Shown here in pieces: positions 7,376 to 13,151 of a stretch of DNA of 13,848 nt. Position 1 is the first letter of the stretch. The number at the start of each line of letters is the position of its first letter. The stretch is from Nitrospirota bacterium (GTDB lineage: Bacteria > Nitrospirota > JACRHJ01), in assembly GCA_021815285.1 (NCBI GenBank), contig JAKAHE010000032.1, positions 1-13,848 on the forward strand, read 5' to 3'. Below the pieces are notes generated by a model. That model saw nothing but the letters and a program-made list of their open reading frames with translations. It was not told the origin of the DNA and did no database searches. A program made the translations under genes and the position numbers.

Positions 7376-9250
7376 ATGACACTCGAAGAAAAGCTGAAAA
7401 ATCTCTCCGACCGTCCCGGCGTTTACATGATGAAGAACGCGAAGGGGCGGGTTATATACGTCGGCAAGGCGAAGTCGCTCGCAAACCGCGTGCGCTCCTA
7501 CTTCCAGTCCACGCCGGACCCGGACCCCAGGAAGGCGCAGATGGCCGGGCTTATCGCCGATTTCGAGACCATCGTCACGGCCTCGGAGATGGAGGCCTTC
7601 ATCCTTGAGTCAAACCTCATCAAGAAGCACAAGCCGCGCTACAATGTAGTGCTGAGAGACGACAAGAACTACCCCTACCTCAAGCTCTCCATAAACGAGG
7701 AATTCCCGGCGCTCAGCGTCGTGCGGAAAATAGAAAAGGACGGCGCGCTGTACTTCGGGCCTTACGTCCCGACGACGCCCATGTGGGAGACGCTGAAGTT
7801 CATAAACCGTGTCTTCAACATGCGCAAGTGCAGGAGAAAGGGCGTCGGGCAGAAGCTTGAGCGTCCCTGTCTACAGTTCGAGATGAAACGCTGCTCCGGG
7901 CCGTGCGGGGAGATGATAACTAAAGAGGAATACTGGAAGATGGTGGAGGATGTCCGGATGTTTCTCTCCGGAAGGGACAGGGAGCTTATCCGGAATCTCG
8001 AAACAAGGATGGAGGAGACAGCCGATGCCCGGAACTTCGAGGCCGCGGCGAACATCCGCGACAGGATTCGCGCTCTCAAGACCGCGACCCAGTCCCAGCG
8101 CATAATATCGCCCCGGATGGAAGACAGGGACGTAATCGCCGTAGCCAAAGAGGGTTCCGCGGCTGATATTCAGGCGCTTTTCATACGCAAGGGCAAGATA
8201 ATCGGGCGGAAGGATTTCTACTTTTCCGACGCCCTGGAGATGCCGGAAGACGAGCTTCTTTCCAACTTCATAAAGCAGTTCTATACGGAAGGCAGAGAAG
8301 TCCCGCCGGAGGCGCTGATCTCGCACGAAATCCCAGAGCGCGGCCTGGCCGAGGAGTTTCTCCGTGAGATGCGCGGGAAGAACGTGAGCCTGTATTCCCC
8401 GCAGAGGGGCCGCGGAAGACAGGTGATGGATATGGCTCTCGACAACGCGCGCGAGTCCCTGCGGCAGAACCTGGAAACGGAATCCGGGCGAGAGCTTACT
8501 CTCATGGCGCTGAAATCGGAGCTTCGGCTCAGGAAATTGCCCAGACGCATAGAGGCGTTCGACATATCCAACACCGGCGGAGCCGAGGCCTGCGGCTCGA
8601 TGGTAAGCTTCGAGATGTGCCGGCCCGTGAAATCAGGCTACAGGCATTTCAATATAAAGACCGTCCCGGAGGCAAACGACTTCGCAATGATGAAGGAGGT
8701 TGTAACCCGCCGTTACAGGCGGCTGATGGAAGAAGGAACTGAATGGCCTGACCTGATAATGGTTGACGGCGGCAAGGGGCAGCTTTCGGCGGCTTTCGAG
8801 GCGTTGCGGGACTTAGGATCTGACACGGACAAAATCGACATTGTCGGCCTTGCAAAGGCGAAGGAGAAGGGCCTGAAGTTCGGCGGCGGAATACGCGAGG
8901 CGAGTTCCTACGAGCGCGTATACAAACCCGGCGAGTCCGAGGCACGGGTGCTTTCCCCTACTTCGGCAGCCGTGAACCTGCTTGCGGCTGTCCGGGACGA
9001 ATCTCACCGGTTCGCAATAACCCAGCACAGGAAGCTCCGGCAGAAAAAGGGGATTTCGTCGCCGCTCGATAACATCCAGGGTATCGGTAAAAAAAGAAAG
9101 ATGCAGCTTCTCAGGCATTTCGGGAGCTTCCGCGCAATCAGGGAAGCGGCCCTGGAAGACCTCGAGAAGGTGCCGAAACTGCCTAAGAAGGTTGCCGAAG
9201 AGATATTCGGAAAACTGAATAAGAACCGAAGCGATAACGCCCCGGGTTAA
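7376..9250 (+). CDS. uvrC: Excinuclease ABC subunit C
   Basis: 624 residues, complete. UvrC makes both incisions in nucleotide excision repair. Domains in order: GIY-YIG nuclease (about 11-90; RPGVYMMKN and VIYVGKAKSL) for the 3' cut; a cysteine set at Cys152, Cys165, Cys173 and Cys177 matching the positions reported to hold an iron-sulfur cluster in UvrC; the UVR domain (about 205-237) that contacts UvrB; an RNase H-like nuclease (about 385-550) for the 5' cut with Asp396 (FDISN), Asp464 (MVDGGKGQ) and His544 (DESHRFA); and tandem helix-hairpin-helix motifs (about 563-615; IQGIGKKRK, VPKLPKKVAEEI). The ATG lies 2 nt after the truA stop with no strong ribosome-binding site of its own, so it is probably translated by coupling. 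Confidence 0.97.
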   Translation: MTLEEKLKNLSDRPGVYMMKNAKGRVIYVGKAKSLANRVRSYFQSTPDPDPRKAQMAGLIADFETIVTASEMEAFILESNLIKKHKPRYNVVLRDDKNYPYLKLSINEEFPALSVVRKIEKDGALYFGPYVPTTPMWETLKFINRVFNMRKCRRKGVGQKLERPCLQFEMKRCSGPCGEMITKEEYWKMVEDVRMFLSGRDRELIRNLETRMEETADARNFEAAANIRDRIRALKTATQSQRIISPRMEDRDVIAVAKEGSAADIQALFIRKGKIIGRKDFYFSDALEMPEDELLSNFIKQFYTEGREVPPEALISHEIPERGLAEEFLREMRGKNVSLYSPQRGRGRQVMDMALDNARESLRQNLETESGRELTLMALKSELRLRKLPRRIEAFDISNTGGAEACGSMVSFEMCRPVKSGYRHFNIKTVPEANDFAMMKEVVTRRYRRLMEEGTEWPDLIMVDGGKGQLSAAFEALRDLGSDTDKIDIVGLAKAKEKGLKFGGGIREASSYERVYKPGESEARVLSPTSAAVNLLAAVRDESHRFAITQHRKLRQKKGISSPLDNIQGIGKKRKMQLLRHFGSFRAIREAALEDLEKVPKLPKKVAEEIFGKLNKNRSDNAPG

Positions 9251-9295
9251 AGCCCTTCGATTTGACAAATCCCGCCTTAAATGGCATCAATTTTA

Positions 9296-9311
9296 TATGA
9301 TTAACGTTAAT
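9296..9311 (+). promoter_or_regulatory. Candidate -10 box and palindromic operator of the PerR-like gene
   Basis: A perfect 12-bp palindrome ATTAACGTTAAT (9300-9311) overlaps a good -10 box TATGAT (9296-9301), 13 nt before the chosen start codon. AT-rich palindromes over their own promoter are typical of autoregulated Fur/PerR-family genes. No matching -35 is seen at the right distance. A consensus TTGACA lies at 9262-9267 but is too far from TATGAT, so the promoter itself is uncertain. Confidence 0.45.
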
Positions 9312-9323
9312 AAGAGGTACAAA

Positions 9324-9731
9324 ATGGGAATGGGACAACAACGGGAAAGGGGTTTCAAGCTTACCCCTCAGCGAGCCGCCATCATGGCTTATCTCGAAGG
9401 CAACCGTTCACACCCTTCGGCTGAGGACATTTACGCGGCTGTACTCGAGAAATACCCCATGGTGTCCCTGGCCACTGTCTACAACACGCTTGAAATCCTC
9501 AAGCAGATGGGCAAGGTCACGGAACTTAACATCGACGGCGAGCGGAAGCACTTTGATCCGGAGACTGAGCCGCACCACCACCTGATTTGCACGCGTTGCA
9601 AAAAAATCATCAACGTGCGGAAGGAATTCGACCTGGAAGTTCCAAGGGATATTTCAAGAGATTTCAAGATAATGGACCGGCATGCGGATTTCTACGGCGT
9701 CTGCTCGGACTGCGATAACGGCGCAGGCTGA
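9324..9731 (+). CDS. Fur-family transcriptional regulator, PerR-like
   Basis: 135 residues from the ATG at 9324, chosen because AAGAGG lies 6 nt upstream. An in-frame ATG at 9297 has no ribosome-binding site and would add nine residues over the putative operator. A winged-helix DNA-binding domain (KLTPQRAAIMAYLEG, VSLATVYNTLEIL) is followed by a dimerisation and metal-binding domain with two CxxC pairs (Cys89/Cys92 and Cys127/Cys130) for structural zinc. Regulatory-site candidates are His30, Asp78, His84 and His86. Asp78 aligns with Asp85 of Bacillus PerR, the residue separating peroxide sensors from Fur (Glu there). The position of PerR Asp104 is Asn97 here. It is convergent with iorAB and shares its terminator. 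A peroxide-sensing role is likely but unproven; a Fur-like or other metal specificity is possible. Confidence 0.85.
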   Translation: MGMGQQRERGFKLTPQRAAIMAYLEGNRSHPSAEDIYAAVLEKYPMVSLATVYNTLEILKQMGKVTELNIDGERKHFDPETEPHHHLICTRCKKIINVRKEFDLEVPRDISRDFKIMDRHADFYGVCSDCDNGAG

Positions 9732-9755
9732 AGTATCAATCCGTAAGAAAAACGG

Positions 9756-9786
9756 AGGCCGCCCCGCTTGGCGGCCTTTATTTTTT
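9756..9786. terminator. Rho-independent terminator shared by convergent genes
   Basis: A perfect 8-bp GC-rich stem, AGGCCGCC (9756-9763) and GGCGGCCT (9770-9777), with loop CCGCTT. On the plus strand it is followed by a T-rich run (9778-9786) and ends the PerR-like transcript. On the minus strand an A-run mirrored at 9747-9752 gives TTTTT three nt after the stem, so it can also terminate iorAB, whose stop codon is at 9778-9780. Confidence 0.85.
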
Positions 9787-10401
9787 GAAGTTCCGGCCCA
9801 TTTTGAACGCCTTCAGGTTAATTTTAAGCGTATTTCCTGAAAAGGATTTTTTAATTACCGCCTCAAGCCGCGAACAGGGAATCGGAAGTAATCTGGCCGC
9901 CGCTCCCAGGAGGACGAGATTGATGGCGCGCGGGTCGCCGGCCTCGGCGGCAAGTGATGTGCCGTCCAGCAGCAGCGCGTCCGGAAGGCGTGAATACAGG
10001 ATCTTTTCCACGTCCAGGGGGCGCTCTTTCGATGCGGCAAGGGCCGCCAGGGAGCCTGTTTTCCGCGTATTGCAGACAAGATTTCCGTCCTTTTTCAGGA
10101 AGTGAATATTCCTTAACGCCTCCACAGGCTCGAATCCTATCAGGAGGTCGCAGCATTCCGGTTCTATGACCGGCGAAAACACCTCTTCTCCGAAGCGGAC
10201 GTGCGATACCACGCTCCCGCCGCGCTGGGCCATACCGTGCGCCTCGCTCTGCTTCACGTCGAAACCCTCGGCAAGCGCAGCTTCTGCTATAACCCTGCCG
10301 GCAAGCAGTATGCCCTGGCCTCCGACACCAGCGATTACTATGTTCATCCCGGTCATGCCCTGGCCTCCGACACCAGCGATTACTATGTTCATCCCGGTCA
10401 T
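9778..10401 (-). CDS. iorB: Indolepyruvate ferredoxin oxidoreductase, beta subunit
   Basis: 207 residues from the ATG at 10399-10401, which overlaps the iorA stop as ATGA. IorB is the gamma-domain-type subunit that works with IorA to convert aryl pyruvates such as indolepyruvate to aryl-acetyl-CoA with reduction of ferredoxin in the cytosol. The start region is duplicated: MTGMNIVIAGVGGQG occurs twice in a row, and the normal protein continues GILLAGRVIAEAALAEGFDV. Starting at the second copy (ATG at 10354-10356, or 10345-10347) gives 192 or 189 residues, closer to the family length. The second copy also keeps the GGAGG ribosome-binding site, so native IorB can probably still be made. Other family signatures are KQSEAHGMAQRGGSVVSHVRFG and LIGFEPVEALR. 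Confidence is high for function and moderate for the start. Confidence 0.9.
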   Translation of the reverse strand: MTGMNIVIAGVGGQGMTGMNIVIAGVGGQGILLAGRVIAEAALAEGFDVKQSEAHGMAQRGGSVVSHVRFGEEVFSPVIEPECCDLLIGFEPVEALRNIHFLKKDGNLVCNTRKTGSLAALAASKERPLDVEKILYSRLPDALLLDGTSLAAEAGDPRAINLVLLGAAARLLPIPCSRLEAVIKKSFSGNTLKINLKAFKMGRNFKK

Positions 10402-10413
10402 GCCCTGGCCTCC
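10310..10413 (-). repeat. Perfect 45-bp tandem duplication at the iorA/iorB junction
   Basis: Copy one (10310-10354) and copy two (10355-10399) are identical over 45 bp, and the first 14 bp of the unit recur at 10400-10413. In the coding direction the shared 14 bp reads GGAGGCCAGGGCAT. It occurs at the iorA end, where it provides the iorB ribosome-binding site, and in the glycine motif of iorB. The unit is 15 codons, so the frame is kept. Confidence 0.95.
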
Positions 10414-12191
10414 ATGAATGCATCGGCCTTGCACAACCGGGCGCAAATGCCGCAACCGCTGCACATAAGCTTATCGACCGAGACGTATTTCCGGCCACCT
10501 TCAGACGCGGTTTTAAGCCCTATGCACCCGGCCTTCAGGCACTTAAGGCAGCCTGTGCATTTCTCCGCGTCGATTTCAAGCGGCCCCTTCGCCAGTCTGT
10601 AACGCAGGGCGCAGGGCTGATTCGATACGAGAACGACAGGCCCGCGTGCCGCCATTTCCTCCAGGAATATAGCCTCCAGGCTCCCGATGTCGTACGCATC
10701 GATTTCTCTTACACGCAGCCCGCAAGCCCTGCACAAGCCCATAATATCGACCCTTGGGGCCTTTTCTCTTCTCGCATCCCGGCCCGTGCCGGGATGCTCC
10801 TGCCCGCCGGTCATGCCGGTCGTGTCGTTGTTCATAATGACAACTATCGCATCCCCGCCGTTGTATGCGAGATTAATCAGCCCGGTAATCCCGGAATGCA
10901 GGAAAGTGGAATCCCCTATCACGGCGACCGGTTTCCGCTTTATTCCCCGCAGCTTAAGCCCGGTGGAGATGCCATGCGCCATAGTAACGGAAGCGCCCAT
11001 GCACAGGACGGAATGGATGGCTGAAAACGGTTCCAGCGCGCCGAGCGTATAGCAGCCTATGTCCCCGGAAACAAAGGTCTTTAGCTTCGAAAGCACGACA
11101 AAAAGACCCCTGTGGGAGCATCCCGGACACAGGTTCGGAGGCCTATCGGGAATGCCCGCGACGGGGGTTTTTGATTCGTTTTCGCGCCGCCCGGAAATCG
11201 CCCCGAAGACCATGCCAGGAGTAAGCTCGCCCGTCAGCGGCAGGACGTTCTTGCCGAAGTCCACCCGCACTCCCATTGCGCGCACCGCATCCTCGATGAA
11301 CGGATCGAGCTCCTCGACTATCGCCAGCTTCTCCACGCTGTCTGCGAACTCCCTTATCATCTGTTCCGGGAGCGGCCACGTCATGCCGAGCTTGAGTATC
11401 CTGGCATCCGGAAACGCCGCGCGCGCGTACTGGAACGAGACGCCGGAGGCGATAATGCCAAGCCGGTCTACCGGCTGCCGGTAGACCGGCCTCGGACCGC
11501 CGTCACCTTGGATGATTTGATTTATGGACGCTTTCTCAGCCCACTTTTCAAGCTTTTGCAAGCGTTTTTCAATCACTTTGTGCCGCTCCCGCGCATATGC
11601 CGGGAGCATAACGTATTTCGGGATGTTTATTTGCATGACCCGCTTTTCTTTGGTTACTTTCTTTTCACGCGAAAAGAAAGTAACAACGCTTCTCGAATGG
11701 GAGATTCTCGTGGTAGTCCTGAGGATTACGGGGGTGTCGAACTGCTCGGAAAGCTCAAGCGCGAGTCTTGTGAAGTCCATCGCCTCCTGGGAGTCCGACG
11801 GCTCTATACACGGGATCTTCGCCATGCGCGCGAAATGGCGGGTATCCTGCTCGTTCTGGGAACTGAACATGCCCGGATCGTCAGCCGCCATCAGGACAAG
11901 GCCTGCGTTTACGCCGACATATGAGGCCGTCATAAGCGGGTCAGCGGCGGCGTTAACCCCGACATGCTTCATGGACGCCATCGAGCGGATGCCCGAGAGC
12001 GAGGCTCCGACAGCCGCTTCCAGCGCCGCCTTCTCGTTTATGGACCACTCCGCGTGAATGCCGGGGAACCGGCAAAGCTCCTCGAGCGCCTCTGTGCCCG
12101 GCGTGCCGGGATATGACGCCGCAAACCTCCCGCCCGCGTCCACAAACCCCCGCGCGATGGCCTCGTTGCCTGAAAGTATCTCTTTTTTCAC
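10398..12191 (-). CDS. iorA: Indolepyruvate ferredoxin oxidoreductase, alpha subunit
   Basis: 597 residues. IorA holds the thiamine diphosphate site and two ferredoxin-type [4Fe-4S] clusters. Visible: the pyrimidine-binding half (ASYPGTPGTEALEEL, 25-39; EWSINEKAALEAAVG, 48-62); CPGCSHRG (355-362); GDIGCYTLG (376-384); the thiamine diphosphate/Mg motif from GDSTF (426-430) to NND (454-456); then cysteine sets Cys545/548/551/556 (the atypical CxxCxxCx4C of IorA) and Cys577/580/583/587. Two segments look inserted compared with what I remember of the family: VTFFSREKKVTKEK (170-183) and about PRPVYRQPVDR (233-243), each encoded by a DNA palindrome. The start is GTG with no good ribosome-binding site. 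iorB follows with an ATGA overlap. The enzyme is oxygen-sensitive in known examples, pointing to anaerobic amino acid metabolism. Confidence 0.93.
   Translation of the reverse strand: MKKEILSGNEAIARGFVDAGGRFAASYPGTPGTEALEELCRFPGIHAEWSINEKAALEAAVGASLSGIRSMASMKHVGVNAAADPLMTASYVGVNAGLVLMAADDPGMFSSQNEQDTRHFARMAKIPCIEPSDSQEAMDFTRLALELSEQFDTPVILRTTTRISHSRSVVTFFSREKKVTKEKRVMQINIPKYVMLPAYARERHKVIEKRLQKLEKWAEKASINQIIQGDGGPRPVYRQPVDRLGIIASGVSFQYARAAFPDARILKLGMTWPLPEQMIREFADSVEKLAIVEELDPFIEDAVRAMGVRVDFGKNVLPLTGELTPGMVFGAISGRRENESKTPVAGIPDRPPNLCPGCSHRGLFVVLSKLKTFVSGDIGCYTLGALEPFSAIHSVLCMGASVTMAHGISTGLKLRGIKRKPVAVIGDSTFLHSGITGLINLAYNGGDAIVVIMNNDTTGMTGGQEHPGTGRDARREKAPRVDIMGLCRACGLRVREIDAYDIGSLEAIFLEEMAARGPVVLVSNQPCALRYRLAKGPLEIDAEKCTGCLKCLKAGCIGLKTASEGGRKYVSVDKLMCSGCGICARLCKADAFMEARA
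11462..11490 (-). repeat. 29-bp palindrome inside iorA
   Basis: Left arm GCCGGTCTACCGGC (11462-11475), a single T at 11476, then the exact reverse complement at 11477-11490. In frame it encodes residues from the end of Arg234 to the start of Leu244 (PVYRQPVDR). It falls between the motifs ASINQIIQG and LGIIASGV, a variable linker in the family. Confidence 0.85.
11643..11684 (-). repeat. Palindromic repeat element inserted in frame in iorA
   Basis: A perfect 14-bp stem with a 4-nt loop (arms 11653-11666 and 11671-11684, loop ACGC), flanked on one side by CTTTTCTTTG (11643-11652). Stem plus flank resemble a dispersed repeat I recall from many bacterial genomes (KKVTKEK-type peptides, GTTACTTTCTTTT-type arms); this match is from memory. 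In iorA it encodes VTFFSREKKVTKEK, and the stem encodes VTFFSREKKVT on either strand. Confidence 0.8.
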
Positions 12192-12233
12192 TCAATCAGG
12201 ATAAATACAGGGGCGTTTTTTTTCTAGCTTTTT

Positions 12234-12263
12234 ATTTTAAACCGTGGAATTTAAACCGCCCAA
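12234..12263 (-). promoter_or_regulatory. Candidate promoter of iorAB
   Basis: On the minus strand, TTGGGC (12258-12263), 18 nt, TAAAAT (12234-12239). The -10 box is good and the spacing matches the amidase and truA promoters, but the -35 is poor and sits inside a small inverted repeat. The predicted leader is about 36 nt. Confidence 0.35.
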
Positions 12264-12275
12264 TAAATGGGGCGG
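12256..12275. repeat. Small GC inverted repeat upstream of iorA
   Basis: CCGCCC (12256-12261) and GGGCGG (12270-12275) with an 8-nt loop, followed by CTACAAG. The shape resembles short dispersed intergenic repeats. The left arm overlaps the proposed iorA -35 box. The rest of 12192-12300 is AT-rich, and I see no gene there. Confidence 0.5.
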
Positions 12276-12300
12276 CTACAAGAAACAATGACGGGCGGCG

Positions 12301-12355
12301 GAGAAAAGGGCGGACGCGCCAACGGCATAATAGCCGATTCTTTTTGCGTCCGCCC
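12301..12355 (-). terminator. Terminator downstream of tRNA-Thr, with an unusually long branched loop
   Basis: Read on the minus strand, GGGCGGACGC (12346-12355) pairs perfectly with GCGTCCGCCC (12308-12317) and is followed by TTTTCTC (12301-12307). The 28-nt loop (12318-12345) contains a second hairpin, CGGC-N6-GCCG, and an AAAAAG stretch. It lies 8 nt past the encoded CCA end of the tRNA, so it should end the tRNA precursor. Confidence 0.65.
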
Positions 12356-12363
12356 TGGTTTTC

Positions 12364-12439
12364 TGGAGCCGGTGATGGGACTCGAACCCGCGACCTAGCG
12401 ATTACGAATCGCTTGCTCTACCAACTGAGCTACACCGGC
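12364..12439 (-). tRNA. tRNA-Thr (anticodon CGT)
   Basis: 76 nt with a full cloverleaf. Acceptor stem GCCGGTG pairs with CACCGGC; the D arm contains AGCTCAGTTGGTAGAGC; the anticodon stem AGCGA/TCGCT encloses loop TTCGTAA with anticodon CGT at positions 34-36, reading ACG (Thr); the T arm contains GGTTCGAGTCC. The discriminator is T and CCA is encoded in the gene. It has its own promoter and terminator, so it is a single-gene unit. Confidence 0.96.
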
Positions 12440-12454
12440 AAAAAAGATTTTGAA

Positions 12455-12483
12455 ATTCTACTTTAAGCCCCGTGTGTTGTCAA
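12455..12483 (-). promoter_or_regulatory. Strong promoter of tRNA-Thr
   Basis: On the minus strand, TTGACA (12478-12483), 17 nt, TAGAAT (12455-12460). Transcription should start about 8-10 nt before the mature 5' end at 12439, giving a very short 5' leader. Its -35 lies only 17 bp from the -35 of the divergent rplI promoter. Confidence 0.8.
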
Positions 12484-12500
12484 GGGTTTTCGCTTTATTC

Positions 12501-12529
12501 TTGACAGCCGTATTATCCTGCTGTAATAT
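12501..12529 (+). promoter_or_regulatory. Strong promoter of rplI
   Basis: TTGACA (12501-12506), 17 nt, TAATAT (12524-12529). Transcription should start near 12536, leaving about 39 nt of leader with AAAGGAG (12556-12562). Confidence 0.8.
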
Positions 12530-12574
12530 TACTATCTTTCAATAAATAAATCCCGAAAGGAGCAGTCGAATATC

Positions 12575-13024
12575 ATGCAGGTAATATTAAAAGAAGACGT
12601 CGAAAAACTTGGACTTATGGGCCAGGTGGTGGAAGTGAAGCGCGGCTATGCCAGGAACTACCTGATTCCAAGGAGCCTGGCCGTAGAGGCCACGGACAGG
12701 AACATAAAGCAGCTCGAACACGCAAAACGCCTTGTTGCGGACAAGATAAAGAAAGTCCAGAAAGAATCCGCCACCCTCGCCCAGAAACTGGACCAGTCCG
12801 TCGTTACGCTCTTCCATGCGGCGGGCGAAGAGGACAAGCTCTTCGGCTCCGTTACGTCAATGGAAATCGCCGGCGCGTTGGCCGAACAGGGAATAGAAGT
12901 TGACAGGCGCAAGATACATCTCGACGAACCTATAAAGAGGCTCGGCGAATACAAGGCCGCAGTCAAGCTCCCCGGCGGCGTCACGGCCAGCGTTACGGTA
13001 AAGGTGGAGAAGAAAGAAGAGTAA
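12575..13024 (+). CDS. rplI: 50S ribosomal protein L9
   Basis: 149 residues, the normal length. The N-terminal rRNA-binding domain (1 to about 50) carries the L9 signature GLMGQVVEVKRGYARNYLIP followed by RSLA; most homologues have Gly where Ser34 stands. A long connecting helix (about 41-78) leads to the C-terminal domain (about 80-149; DKLFGSVTSMEIAGAL, VDRRKIHLDEPIKRLG). L9 binds 23S rRNA near the L1 stalk. It is usually encoded after rpsF and rpsR; here it has its own promoter after a divergent tRNA gene, and only the rplI-dnaB part of that cluster is kept. It ends at a strong terminator before dnaB. Confidence 0.97.
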   Translation: MQVILKEDVEKLGLMGQVVEVKRGYARNYLIPRSLAVEATDRNIKQLEHAKRLVADKIKKVQKESATLAQKLDQSVVTLFHAAGEEDKLFGSVTSMEIAGALAEQGIEVDRRKIHLDEPIKRLGEYKAAVKLPGGVTASVTVKVEKKEE

Positions 13025-13047
13025 AGGGCCATCGGCCCGGAATATAT

Positions 13048-13077
13048 AAAAACCCGCTCTTGATGGGCGGGTTTTTT
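13048..13077 (+). terminator. Rho-independent terminator of rplI
   Basis: AACCCGC (13051-13057) and GCGGGTT (13067-13073) form the stem, followed by a run of six T (13072-13077). The stem can be extended by A:T pairs from 13048. A smaller hairpin, GGGCC-ATC-GGCCC (13026-13038), sits between the rplI stop and this element. Confidence 0.85.
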
Positions 13078-13080
13078 CGT

Positions 13081-13109
13081 TTGTCTTTACTCTTTTCTCA
13101 TGCTAAAAT
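13081..13109 (+). promoter_or_regulatory. Candidate promoter of dnaB
   Basis: TTGTCT (13081-13086), 17 nt, TAAAAT (13104-13109), directly after the rplI terminator. The same TAAAAT -10 box appears at the amidase and truA promoters. The predicted leader to the ATG at 13152 is about 36 nt. Confidence 0.55.
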
Positions 13110-13151
13110 TCCCTCGATTATTAACCTGCCTTCTTATTCCTGGAGCGTTCC

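Noticed and set aside
9262..9267. Consensus TTGACA upstream of the PerR-like gene as its -35 box
   Set aside because: No acceptable -10 hexamer lies 16-18 nt downstream (CATCAA only); the good TATGAT is 28 nt away. It is mentioned in the operator entry but not called.
10774..10797. Perfect 10-bp stem with 4-nt loop in iorA, considered as a third palindromic insertion
   Set aside because: It encodes the HPGTGR segment that I recall as conserved in IorA, so the peptide looks native and the palindrome is probably a by-product of GC-rich codons.
11524..12057. 177-codon plus-strand open frame opposite iorA
   Set aside because: Antisense shadow of iorA. Its only notable feature, the VTFFSREKKVT peptide, comes from the symmetric palindrome.
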